NCBI GenBank assembly: GCA_907163375.1
Contig: CAJQUW010007067.1
Span: 372,001-436,000, forward strand
Reading direction: 5' to 3'
Origin: Prostheceraeus crozeri
Taxonomy: Eukaryota > Platyhelminthes > Polycladida > Euryleptidae
DNA length: 64,000 bases
Of the stretch, positions 10,654 to 22,025 are shown piece by piece. The translations under genes and the position numbers were made by a program. The notes below the pieces were generated by a model, which made no database searches, was not told where the DNA came from, and worked only from the letters and a program-made list of their open reading frames with translations. Positions within the stretch are counted from its first letter, which is position 1. Each line of letters begins with the position of its first letter.

Positions 10654-12737
10654 TTCCAGCTAAGGTAGGCTATTTTTGGGGGGTCAATGGTGGCTTCTGG
10701 CGGGGTCAACCCACCACTGAAAGTTTCTGGTAGTATCCATTCAGTATTTGGTGGGTTAAAAGGAACAATTTGGCACTGGTCTCATCTGGTTAGGCTTCCA
10801 GCTAAGGTAGGCTAATTTTGGGGGGCTCGAGTGCTTTGGCGGCTTCTGGCGGGGTCAACCCACCACTGAAAGTTTCTGGTAGTATCCATTCAGTATTTGG
10901 TGGGTTAAAAGGAACAATTTGGCACTGGTCTCATCTGGTTAGGCTTCCAGCTAAGGTAGGCTAATTTTGGGGGGCTCGAGTGCTTTGGCGGCTTCTGGCG
11001 GGGTCAACCCACCACTGAAAGTTTCTGGTAGTATCCATTCAGTATTTGGTGGGTTAAAAGGAACAATTTGGCACTGGTCTCATCTGGTTAGGCTTCCAGC
11101 TAAGGTAGGCTAATTTTGGGGGTCTCGAGTGCTTTGGCGGCTTCTGGCGGGGTCAACCCACCACTGAAAGTTTCTGGTAGTATCCATTCAGTATTTGGTG
11201 GGTTAAAAGGAACAATTTGGCACTGGTCTCATCTGGTTAGGCTTCCAGCTAAGGTAGGCTAATTTTGGGGGGCTCGAGTGCTTTGGGGGCTTCTGACGGG
11301 GTCAACCCACCACTGAAAGTTTCTGGTAGTATCCATTCAGTATTTGGTGGGTTAAAAGGAACAATTTGGCACTGGTCTCATCTGGTTAGGCTTCCAGCTA
11401 AGGTAGGCTAATTTTGGGGGGCTCGAGTGCTTTGGGGGCTTCTGGCGGGGTCAACCCACCACTGAAAGTTTCTGGTAGTATCCATTCAGTATTTGGTGGG
11501 TTAAAAGGAATAATTTGGGACTTGTCCCATCCGGTTATGTTTCCAGCTAAGGTAGGTTAATTTTGGGGGTCTCGAGTGCAATGGGGGCTTCTGGCAGAGT
11601 CAACCCACCACTGAAAGTTTCTGGTAGTATCCATTCAGTATTTGGTGGGTTAAAAGGAACAATTTGGCACTGGTCCCATCCGGTTAGGTTTCCAGCTAAG
11701 GTAGGCTAATTTTGGGGGTCTCGAGTGCTTTGGGGCTTCTGGCGGGGTCAATCCACCACTGAAAGTTTCTGGTAGTATCCATTCAGTATTTGGTGGGTTA
11801 AAAGGAACAATTTGGCACTGGTCTCATCTGGTTAGGCTTCCAGCTAAGGTAGGCTAATTTTGGGGGGCTCGAGTGCTTTGGCGGCTTCTGGCGGGGTCAA
11901 CCCACCACTGAAAGTTTCTGGTAGTATCCATTCAGTATTTGGTGGGTTAAAAGGAACAATTTGGCACTGGTCTCATCTGGTTAGGTTTCCAGCTAAGGTA
12001 GGCTAATTTTGGGGGTCTCGAGTGCTTTGGGGCTTCTGGCGGGGTCAATCCACCACTGAAAGTTTCTGGTAGTATCCATTCAGTATTTGGTGGGTTAAAA
12101 GGAACAATTTGGCACTGGTCTCATCTGGTTAGGTTTCCAGCTAAGGTAGGCTAATTTTGGGGGACTCGAGTGCTTTGGCGGCTTCTGGCGGGGTCAACCC
12201 ACCACTGAAAGTTTCTGGTAGTATCCATTCAGTATTTGGTGGGTTAAAAGGAACAATTTGGCACTGGTCTCATCTGGTTAGGCTTCCAGCTAAGGTAGGC
12301 TAATTTTGGGGGGCTCGAGTGCTTTGCGGCTTCTGGCGGGGTCAACCCACCACTGAAAGTTTCTGGTAGTATCCATTCAGTATTTGGTGGGTTAAAAGGA
12401 ATAATTTGGCACTTGTCCCATCCGGTTATGTTTCCAGCTAAGGTAGGTTAATTTTGGGGGGTCAATGGGGGCTTCTGGCAGGGTCAACCCACCACTGAAA
12501 GTTTCTGGTAGTATCCATTCAGTATTTGGTGGGTTAAAAGGAACAATTTGGCACTGGTCTCATCTGTTTAGGCTTCCAGCTAAGGTAGGCTAATTTTGGG
12601 GGGTCAATGGGGGCTTCTGGCGGGGTCAACCCACCACTGAAAGTTTCTGGTAGTATCCATTCAGTATTTGGTGGGTTAAAAGGAACAATTTGGCACTGGT
12701 CTCATCTGGTTAGGTTTCCAGCTAAGGTAGGCTAATT
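10654..12737 (-). repeat. right arm tandem array of the foldback-like element
   Basis: Inverted version of the left array. The TAAGGTAGG marker occurs at 10661, 10803, 10952, 11101, 11250, 11399, 11548, 11697, 11845, 11994, 12142, 12291, 12439, 12581 and 12723, giving 14 full units of 148-149 bp, or 142 bp for the GGGTCAATGG variant. The innermost unit of both arms is the same 142-bp, CTATTTTTGGG-type variant, so the arms share their inner ends although unit numbers differ. Confidence 0.95.
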
Positions 12738-12896
12738 TTGGGGGGTCATTATGTTGACCCCTTGACCCCACCCACCAACGGCGACCCGGCAGAAGCTCAT
12801 TTTCGTGAATAGCAAGGATTACTCGCTCATCTGGTACTAGTGGCAATTGGTTAGCTTTCCAGCTACCTTGGACCCCCCTGGCTCCCGCTCTATTGG

Positions 12897-13060
12897 TGTA
12901 GATAACAGCTATGGTCACCAAGTACTGGAGAAAGAGACAAATTCTTTTTTCTAACAATATCTAGCGAATGCAGGTTAGAGAAGAGTACAACTGGTACTTT
13001 TCTCAATATTGACATTGATCTTGCATTTTGAGTTGCTATTAATAGTAATGTGAATGACTT
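12897..13060 (-). pseudogene. LINE reverse transcriptase, part upstream of the foldback insertion
   Basis: The minus-strand frame reads SMSILRKVPVVLFSN, then LSPVLGDHSCYLQ, ending exactly at the TGTAGA duplication. It continues in the same frame into QVTSFSYLG at 7387 once the 5.5-kb insert is removed. This region precedes the YLG motif in CR1/Jockey-type RTs. The sequence further upstream (to about 13270) may be more of the same LINE but is too decayed to assign; a MITE begins at 13274. Confidence 0.6.
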
Positions 13061-13273
13061 TCATGATAACTCTTCCAATAGAGGGGAAACTATTGGACTG
13101 ATTCTTACAATCACATGACATTCCGATTCTTTTAAATCACGGCTTGAGGGAAGATGACGAGCCTCTACACCAAAGTGTCCCAAACAGAAGATTAAAGGCA
13201 AAGAAGCAGAAAAAGAAGGAAATAAAAAAGGATGATTGAGAAATATAACTGAATATCTACGCCATTGTGTATA

Positions 13274-13965
13274 ATCTGGCAGCCAGACCGAGTTTCTGCA
13301 GGGAACGAGGCCAAAAATGAGACTTTCACAGATTGATGTACAACTTATGCCTACTACGAGTCTGCACGTCTGCCGAGTTCTAGTGACTTCCTCTTCTTGT
13401 CCAATGGGACGCACATTGAAGTTTTTGCGTAAAATGAAATTTTAGAAGTTTTCGCATATCAACGGCAAAGTATTAAGTCTAGAGTCATAATTTTTGGAAT
13501 GGAATGTCTTAAAGTCACTCCCTATGATGTGCATGTGCTAATATCATGCTTCTGATCGGCAATGCATGTGAGAATGTGGTTGAATGTGGATAAAGTTGCT
13601 GAAAATGTTCGTGTTTGCAGACATGCAGAGGCTCGCAAAATCTAAATGTGTTCAGCTTTATTTGCAGGGGTGCATGAACATAAAAGGAAATGACCTGAAG
13701 ACATTCCATGCCAAAAATTATGACTCTAGACTTAGTGCTTTTCAGTTGATAAGAGAAAACATAGAAAGTTTCATTTTAGCCAAAAACTGCAATCTGCGTC
13801 CCATCGGATATGCATGTGTTTTTCTTTTATTCTCTCTGACAAGAAGAGGAACTCACTAGAACTCGGCAGACGTGCCGATTTGTAGTAGGCATAGAGTGCA
13901 CATCATTCTGCGAATGTCTCATTTTCGGCCTCGTTCCGTGCAGAAACTCGTTCTGGCTGCCGGAC
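13274..13965. mobile_element. TA-flanked long-TIR MITE, copy 1
   Basis: A 692-bp element with inverted arms of about 240 bp. It starts CTGGCAGCCAGACCGAG and ends CTCGTTCTGGCTGCCGGAC, flanked by TA. Both arms contain GAGACTTTCACAGA-type and TGCCGAGTTCTAGTGA blocks in inverted orientation. The 2-bp TA duplication suggests mobilisation by a Tc1/mariner-type transposase (inference). No coding capacity; the 91-codon frame across its right half is incidental. Confidence 0.8.
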
Positions 13966-15635
13966 TAGCAGCACAACAATAAAATAATAGAACTCATAGC
14001 TGGTTAACTAAGTGAATGCTTAAATGCTTCAACACTGACAGATTTTGGAAATACCTTCAGAGGAAGCACATTCCACAACCTTTTGTCATATCAAAAATGC
14101 TCCCTTAAACTGTTCTGTGCGACAACGAGGTATAGTGACAAGGTGTGGATTTGCACAGTCACTTCCTCTTATGTAACAGGCAAAAGAGCGGGAAGTGCAC
14201 GGTGGGTTTGAAATTGATTATCCAGATGATTCGATCTCTTCAGAAAAACTATTTGCATTTTCTGAACATACTAAGTCGGGGTAGTTCAAAATTGTGAATA
14301 TTAAAGAAATCATCGAGCTATTTTCAAGAAAATTCAAGCTTTGTAAGTACGTAGTATAGAAAAATATTTCCTCATGAACCTCAAATAGAATGCTGTCCAC
14401 GCAAGCTGTTCGCATTTCCAGGTATTCTGGGACTTATTAAATTGCAGAATGACAACATTGTGACATCTATCGCACTATTTAGAAATAGTTTGAATCTTGA
14501 AGTTGATAAATAATATGAATAAGAATAGAATTTGAAGTTCTAATATGAACACCTCTTCCGCCAATTGAAATTCATTCTCTGGTGTTGTGTTGCATCCTCT
14601 CTCTTCAAGTGCTGATAGTCCATGCATTTTCTTTTACTTTATCTAACGTCTCAGAGCTCAATTTTTCCTTTTTTCCTTAATAAACAAAGTAAAATGTATA
14701 GAAATCAGTCTCAAAGCTGCTGCAATTCACGATCCACTTTACGTGTATGATTGATCAAACACCATTACAATCTACTAATTGTTCAGCTTCCACAAATGTC
14801 ATTATTTGCCAATCCCATGCGAACGGCCACATCACTGAAAACCTAAGTAGAAGCAGATAGTAATCTGACATCAGATTTGACATCGAGAAACAATAAATGG
14901 ATTTTTGAATATTTCCATGTGAAACAAATGGATTTCGAAACTAAAATGAATTATACCGTAAATCAGAAGATAAGGCCCGTAGTAATCTGCTGCTGGATGG
15001 GAAGTTGTGCAGCATTCTGATGAAAGTAAATCATAAAATTAGGAATAAATGAGATTTGGGAATGAATGGGTTTTTCTTCATAGAAGTCATCTTTTCAATT
15101 TCTTCAATGGACAACTCTTCCAAGCAGAGTGATCTCTCATGCCTCAGTTGCGGCAACATCATTCAAAAATGGTGAAATGATGAAAGTTGTACCAGCGTCG
15201 CAGTCTACCACATGGCCCGAGGGATGTGTTGGTGATATTCTAAGGCCGGTAACCGTAACTTCTAGCTCCATCAACTTCAAATGATTTCAAAAAATTAGGA
15301 AAATTCACAAAATTGATTACAAAATTTTTGCAGCAAAAAATATAACACTTTTCATACTTGATTAACTTATAGTGAAAAAAATTATCCAATTTTGAATGGG
15401 GAACTTTCCCAATAGGGCTCATTATTTTTTCTTTCTGTTTCTAATCCCCCTTTTTGCCTTCATTTACCGTTACTTGTATATATCAATGTGTTTTGAGCTA
15501 TTGTCATAGTTTCTGCTTGTCATAGATTTAGATTTTCTAGAGAATAGTTTGATAATTTTGAAAATTTATCTTAGTAGAAATTTATGCGCGTGTATTTCTC
15601 AGTCTAGATTATTTCCCTGATGACGGTAGGATGTT
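13966..15635. other. unassigned AT-rich DNA
   Basis: No gene, RNA or clear repeat recognised on either strand. Confidence 0.4.
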
Positions 15636-15957
15636 CCTACAGCATTGTAAACTGTACACCGTTCAAAACAGCTAAAATAACCGCTACACTTCACAGAAAA
15701 TATCCGTAAATATCTGTTAAAATAATGACGTCATGAAGTGATGATTGATGACGTAACAGTTAAACTCCGTAAATATCTGTTAAAATGATGACGTCATAAA
15801 GTGATGATTGATGACGTAACAGTTAAACTCCGTTCATATCAGATAAAACAAACGTCTGTTTTGACGGATATTTACAGTTCAGACTGCAAAAAACCGTGAA
15901 ACAAATTTTAGCTATTAATTTTAACGGATATTTGCGGTTTACAGTTTACAGTGTAGG
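15636..15957. mobile_element. small TIR element with duplicated CRE-type palindromes
   Basis: Ends are inverted: CCTACA...TTGTAAACTGTACACCG on the left and CGGTTTACAGTTTACAGTGT plus AGG on the right. Inside, a 63-bp segment beginning CCGTAAATATCTGTTAAAAT is duplicated in tandem (15704 and 15767). Each copy holds the perfect palindrome ATGACGTCAT (cAMP-response-element core TGACGTCA) and a second half-type site TGATGACGTAAC. No target duplication could be fixed. Non-coding. Confidence 0.6.
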
Positions 15958-17085
15958 CTTTGGCATTGCACAATTTCACTATAAGTTGATTAAGTATGAA
16001 AAGTGCTTGCTTTGTTTCATTATTTGCTACACAAATTTATAGTGGGCTTCCTAGTGGAAAATGATTGCAAAATGTTGACTAAATTTATAGCAATACTTTA
16101 GATCCTAAGCACCCGGATCGGATAGGCCCGCTGCAGATAGGATTGTCATGATATATTGTCATGAAGTTCGCTTCCGTGAAAGCGTTGCTCCGAAGATTAT
16201 CTTCATGAGGAGTTTTGAATTGTTAGTTAGATATTCTCAAAGAGAATTTCAATCGTGAAATGATCTGCGTACAGGTCAGGGACTGGCAATACGTAGTCTA
16301 CTTTATAGCTGATCTGTTAGTAGTTGTATCGCCATCAAAAGAGAAGTTTAGCAATCATTTGGCAATCATTTGATCAAATTTTGATAATTGTTATTTACAA
16401 GGATATGAACCTAAACTTCATCGATCAGCTGAGGTAATAGATTTCCGCCTTCCCTTTTGTAGGAAAATCATTATTAATATGACTAAGTATTGTCGACAAT
16501 TCACTTTCAGAAGATATAACTGTCTGCTTACTCACACAACCACAAGTCTGTGATTCTCATATCAATTATTCATAAACACTTCTCTTTAACAGCACTGTTG
16601 ATGATTGTCTCGCAATTTACAGTCAAAGATTCCATCCGGTTCTTATGCTGATATTAAATCTCTTAGGATATCCTTCGTCTACGAAAAAAAGTGAAATCAA
16701 ATTTTATGCGTCGATTAGAGTAAAAACCACGATTATGCTTGATTCTCATGGAAAGTTGACGCATGGATTTTGCTTGCGCTGGCACACACATTCTCCACAC
16801 ATTCCATTTGTCATGCCTTGTCCCCTTCAGCTACTCACCGACAGAAACCAACTTCACATTCGTAAATACAATTTTATGTTTCTTGAAATGTGCAGTGCAG
16901 GTTGATGCATGGGCTTTGAATTCCTACGTGCAGGAAAATGGATAATCTAACATGTCGATATGGTGGGTGACTGTTGAATTCAGAAGTTGCATTTATTCAT
17001 GTTGAAAGTTCATCCGATGATGGTTTTGAATGAATAAATGCATTTTTATTGTTGAAAAAGTACAATTGGTATTCAAGGTTGAAAA
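15958..17085. other. unassigned AT-rich DNA
   Basis: Open frames at 16645-16945 overlap in two frames without recognisable motifs or codon bias. Nothing else seen. Confidence 0.4.
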
Positions 17086-17914
17086 CACAGAGTAGGTATA
17101 TTAGGTAGAGTGGTAACTCCGCATTTATTAAATCCCCAATGTGTATACACTTTTGATTTTATTTAATGAACTGGTGGGGGATACAGGTGGTATTGTCACC
17201 AAATGTGAGATATGCAAATTTTTTGCAGTTTTGCAGAAATTACAACGGAATTGACTGATCATGATTATAATGCAGAAGGAATGATGGTATTTCACAAATT
17301 CTCATGACAGCCTTGGAGATTTAATATTTGCAAAATTAGCAATTCGATGGGTTCCTATTACTTTCATGCTCAACCTCAGGAGTATTTTCTTAAGCGTGAT
17401 CATATCACAAACAACCTGCCACTGGCAAAGCAAAATCACACAATCAAAGACAATGACTTCATTTAACTTTGAAAGATGTAAATGGGTCCACATCACTATT
17501 CAGATTCTAGAAATGAAACATGAATTTAGTGAATTATAAAATAATGCCGGTGAAAATTGAATTAAAAACTTTTTCAGCCAAAAAAGCACGAATGATATCG
17601 CAACTTTTTCATGAAGACTTCCATTATAGTGCGGATCATAAAATTCCCTTGATAATCAGCTTGATTTCCGCTTATTTAGGATGCTTTTCAGCAAATATTC
17701 ATTCCTTTTGATATCCAACTTGTCTCATACTACTTATATAAGAAAGTCATCTCGGTAGTATATAAATTGGCAAATTTTGACTTTTTTCAAAAGTGCTCAA
17801 ATAATTTTTTGCACCACGGGAACGTAATCTGCGTAAAAACTGAATATTTTCACATGAAAATTTCATTGTATACAGATCCTTTTTTTGAGTCGACCTCTAT
17901 ATCCCTACTCTATG
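17086..17914. mobile_element. CATAGAG hAT-type MITE, copy A
   Basis: An 829-bp non-coding element. The left end CACAGAGTAGGTATATTAGG and right end CCCTACTCTATG are inverted repeats extending imperfectly for about 35 bp (TAGGTAGAGTGG against CGACCTCTA). It is flanked by perfect 8-bp direct repeats GTTGAAAA (17078-17085 and 17915-17922). An 8-bp duplication with CA-starting termini fits the hAT superfamily. Related copies lie at 36489, 36819 and 51195, and an end fragment at 4161. Confidence 0.85.
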
Positions 17915-18377
17915 GTTGAAAACAACACTTATGGTGCAGCCGGGCTTAACATGAGTTTCACAACTGAGTGATAAATCAAATATGAATGCAGCATATTTTA
18001 ACTCTTTCACACTCTCCGACGCAACAATAGATTCTGACACAGAATTCCAAGTGGGGATTCGGTTCACATATCGCATTTTTGCTGTGGCTCCCGTGAAACT
18101 CAGTCAACCGATCTACGGTTTTGGAACCATTAGTTTTGGCGTCTTTCCAAAGTTTTCACCATAAACGCGGGGTGTGGTGCAACGGAGTATCAAAATGTAT
18201 GACTTATTTAGAAGAGAAATATTTCTGAAGGTTTAGATTCTGCCACTTTTCGGAAACATTTTCGTGCGATAACATTGAACGAAGCGCCTAGACTTTCAAT
18301 ATGAGTTCAGCATTTCATAATGCATTGTCTATGATTCAAGCTGTGATTATCTATTACACAATAGACATTAATTAGAG

Positions 18378-19121
18378 CAGTGGTTCTTAACCTAGGTTCG
18401 CTGGGTCAATTTCAGGGGTTCGGAGGCTTAGTTCTCCCCATAAAAATATAAACAAGTAACTGGAAGCGACACGCCACCCAAGCGTCATTTCTAGTCCTTA
18501 TAACAATCCAGTGTTGGTAAAGAAAATGGCACTTGAGAATTATGGAATCTGCTGCGCTATTTATTCCCAAAAATTATGTCATCTTTTTCTGCCATCCTCG
18601 GTGCTATCATCTCTGAATTTTTCAGTGAAATAGGCCCTCATTCCTGGCTCATACATGATCTTGTACAAATCGTAGCGTACCTTCTTATTGATAAAAAAGC
18701 TCTCGAGATACTCATGCCACTTGTTACAGCTTGGTACTTGTTACGAACAGTCCTTTTTCGATGATGGCAGATATTAAAACGTAGAAAAGGAACAGACTTT
18801 GTTGTGAAAGTGATATGAGAGTGACACTAAATTGCCAAGGTGAAGCCGCACATTTCTGAAATCGTCTCTAAACGGCAACAGCAACAGTCACATTGATCTA
18901 CAGTAAATATTCATTTTGCAATTGTTTTTGTTTTTTAAGTGAAATTCATATTTTGTTGGTTTCGTTCTTTGAACACAATGATTTTGTGTGCTAGTGATGC
19001 ATAGTACAGTCTGTGCACTAATACAGCATATAGTAATTATAGTTGAGTAAATATATTTTGAATTTGAAGAAAAAGCGTTCTTTCAAAAAGTGTTCAATGA
19101 ATGCATGTATGGAATCCACTG
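18378..19121. mobile_element. hAT-like non-autonomous element
   Basis: Begins CAGTGGTTCTTAACCTAGG, a terminus typical of hAT elements, and ends ATCCACTG (CAGTGG inverted). Flanking sequences AATTAGAG (18370-18377) and AATTAGAA (19122-19129) form an 8-bp target duplication with one mismatch. The interior (including the 62-codon frame at 18576-18764) has no recognisable transposase. Confidence 0.65.
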
Positions 19122-19129
19122 AATTAGAA

Positions 19130-20494
19130 TATTAGAAAATCAAATGTTATCTAAATACTGCAGTATGTATTAGAATCAAAATCATAATAGCACTTTTGCA
19201 TAGCCAGATTTGTGCCTTTCCCCAATCATCTGAAACCTTTCGGCATCTGCAAATCGTCATTTTATAATTAATTATATTTGAAGTTATTTGGGGTTCGAGA
19301 GCAACATTTCACAGATACTTTGGAAATGCTACTTTTTGAGAAAGATCTTCCACACTTCATATACGATTATTTTAGTTGCCTTCCTTGCATAAATCAGACT
19401 TATTAGTCTCTTTGTGTATACAAAAGTTGCTTCCCAGTACATTCCACTAGCTTGACAACGTAGATGGATATCAGGAAGGTGATTTATAGCCAAAAATGTC
19501 CGTCACGCAAAGTCACGCAAGTAAGTCAAATACTGAACGTAACTTCAAGGACACCCGGTAATTTGAATTGCCATCAATAGTTCGAATTTGAATGACATAG
19601 AATAAATGAATATTTCGTTTTTTCCAAAGATAGAAAATTCAGTCGATCTTTATAATAGTTATCTGGAAGACGAGCTTGCATAGAAATTCTTCGTAAAGTA
19701 CTTTTAAATTTTTCTACCACTTTTGGACATGTTTGGTCTCCATTGGTGTGTGCTTTCGTCAATCAATTGAGTGCATTAACTTGCGTCCACTTAGTCAATA
19801 ACATGCAAATATTTCTAAGTCATATTGATGCGAAAGGACACAAAAATGAATTTCGTGAAAACAAATTATTGATCGGAGTTTTCGCCAATGAATATTGATC
19901 TGCATTTATCTACTTTAAATATTACGCAAATCATATCTAACTAAGCAAAATATTAATTGCATATTCCGAAGACAATCAATATCAGGGTGTACATGTTATA
20001 TCGTCTTTAATAATGCTGTTGCATTAGTAACACTGTTTGCATTGTCTTGAAATTTCAAATCTCCGAATGTGCCGCGCCGTCAGATTTATTCAATAATTCA
20101 AAACATTTGAGTCCTGCGTCTGCAGAACTCAATTACTTCTACTTTAACTGATGTGATTAAGAATAGTAAATAAATTGAAATTCATCACAGTAGTCTTCCC
20201 ATCGACTCAGCATCAGTTATTCAATGGGAATGTCCTTTTCATTCCAGAGAATGTCATATCACTTCAATTTAACAGATTACGCTTTTCAGCCTTCATTATT
20301 CTGCCAGATTAACTGCGATTAAAGCACACAACCGTTAAAATTCCATTTGGTGCTTTGACAATCACAACCAAATATTTTCTAATTGAATGATATAGTAGTC
20401 TGTCTGCTGCTGCATTTGTTGAAATAAAATACTGTTGTCTAATTGTAGTATTCATTTGTAACTCTTATTATACAATAGTGCTGCAGTCAAAATA
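19130..20494. other. unassigned AT-rich DNA
   Basis: No recognisable gene, RNA or repeat. Confidence 0.4.
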
Positions 20495-20640
20495 TGTTTT
20501 TGCAGGGAAAATGACCAAAAATGAGACTTTCACAGAGTGATGTACACCCCATTGCTATTTTGAATCTCAGCATCTGTCGAATGTTACCCTGCTCTTGTCA
20601 ACCAAGACAAAAGAAGAACGCATATCAGTCCAATAGTACG
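20495..20640. mobile_element. partial copy of the TA-flanked long-TIR MITE arm
   Basis: Contains GCAGGGAAAATGACC and AATGAGACTTTCACAGAGTG followed by diverged TCTGTCGAATGTTACCCTGC and TCTTGTC blocks, matching the arm of the elements at 13274 and 28460. The ends are missing. Confidence 0.55.
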
Positions 20641-20705
20641 CAGATTCATTTTTTCTGTAGAAACGTGTTCAATTCATAAACTGATGTGTTCGTGCCACAG
20701 AATTA

Positions 20706-21066
20706 GACAGGTCGTCTCTTCTTCCGTTTGACTAGAAGGAAAGCATTGGAACATGTAACGTAAATGAAATGGCGCAATCTGATGACATAATACCATAGCA
20801 ATCGAACAATGAGCAAAATTGTGCAAAGTTTCAGTGACTGTTATCAACCGGATCACACAGCAAAGCGACGCAGTCGATGTCAAGTTCTACACAGAAGTTT
20901 GTGAACGTTTTTTCATGCGCCTGCTAACTTTTTTTAAAATGATCGGAGGGCCCAACATCATCGAGAAAGCGTTTGCGCAATGATCTGAATTCTTCGAATC
21001 TGAAGGAGTCGTGGCGATCGGAGCATTTTGAAGGAATTCAGAGCAATCCGCAAGCGACGTACGACT
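20706..21066 (+). repeat. dispersed repeat with fossil coding pattern, copy 1
   Basis: About 360 bp that recur in inverted orientation at 61422-61805. A plus-strand frame reads KLCKVSVTVINRITQQ, then VDVKFYTEVCERFF and a stop after IIEKAFAQ. The second copy keeps most of the same residues (KLCEVSVIVINRITQQ, VDVRFYREVCERFF) with scattered substitutions. That suggests a formerly coding sequence, but the protein family is not recognised and both copies carry breaks. Confidence 0.55.
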
Positions 21067-22025
21067 ATTTTTCCTATCTCTGCAAGGTATTAAAAATTTA
21101 TTTTTGTCCACTTAATAAGTTCCTGCATGTGCCATCTGTTTGAATCAGTTTGCACTTCTAGCAAAGTGATACGATTAAACAATATAATTCTGTGGTTCCT
21201 GCACTTTTGTGAACGAGGCGGAACTTTGACTGACACATTTGTATTGACACTCAAAGAACAATAGGCTGATGAGATCAATGCATTTCTCTTTATCACTCCT
21301 CAATTAATTGCTATTATCGCACAGTAGCGTCCACTTGTGTGAACATGTTTGTATGATTTCTATTATCAATACACAAAGATTACTTACTTATTTGTCTCAC
21401 AGTAGCGGTGTAAGAAATCACAGCCCAGCGTGCTCTAATTTACTTGCACCCACAGTTGTGAGACTGACAAGTATGACAAGTGCGACTTCTTTGCAAGTGT
21501 GATGCAGCACATTGAACCGATTTCTATGTAATTGCAGAAACTCTATACTAGCAATTCAGCAATTAGATCCAAGAATGAATGAGTTTCAAACATAGAGGTC
21601 GTTTAACTTTGTGCCCTGATACATGACAGTAAGATGAACATTTTAAAGATTGGAAGATCCGTCTGAACTGCTGATATCCAAGCAGAAAACATATTTGATT
21701 GCGATGTCTAATGAGACAACATTTAAAAACGTTTTTGGTTGATCCTCTTATGTCATAAAAATCCATTCTCTCCATCATAGCAATGGCAACTGAAAGTTGA
21801 TCATGAAGTTAGTTACAAAAAGGATAGAAAACACAACAGAGAGATAGAGAGCATTCGGGTAAGTTGGCAAAGAATGCTTCCTACCTAAGTCATGGATTTC
21901 TGCCTAAAAGCAGCAACTTTTTAGAAATTGAGCGTTATGAGTCTTTAACAAACCGACAAGCCAATTAGGCAATGAAATTCTGCCTGTCGAAAGTTTAGAA
22001 ACGGTTTCAGAAATCTTTGGTCACG
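21067..22025. other. unassigned AT-rich DNA
   Basis: Nothing recognisable beyond short open frames. Confidence 0.4.

Larger units (their letters stand above)
7388..12896. mobile_element. foldback-like element: inverted tandem-repeat arms around one ORF
   Basis: The element has an outer inverted segment of about 146 bp (left from 7388, right to 12896; both contain CGGGAGCCAGGGGGGTC in inverted orientation). Inside lie long inverted arms built of tandem 149/142-bp units, and a unique 1.87-kb core (8787-10653). Arm lengths are unequal: 7388-8786 (8 full units plus a partial) against 10654-12896 (14 full units). This is the architecture of Drosophila FB-type foldback transposons. The 6-bp TGTAGA flanks both sides (7382-7387 and 12897-12902). 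Deleting the element with one TGTAGA copy rejoins the interrupted LINE frame (SCYL joined to QVTSF), so the ends and target duplication are supported independently. The right terminus carries about 7 extra bases relative to the left. The core encodes a single ORF and no DDE transposase that I can recognise. Confidence 0.85.

Noticed and set aside
13584..13859. 91-codon plus-strand frame
   Set aside because: Lies within the inverted-arm MITE and is not conserved in the second copy.
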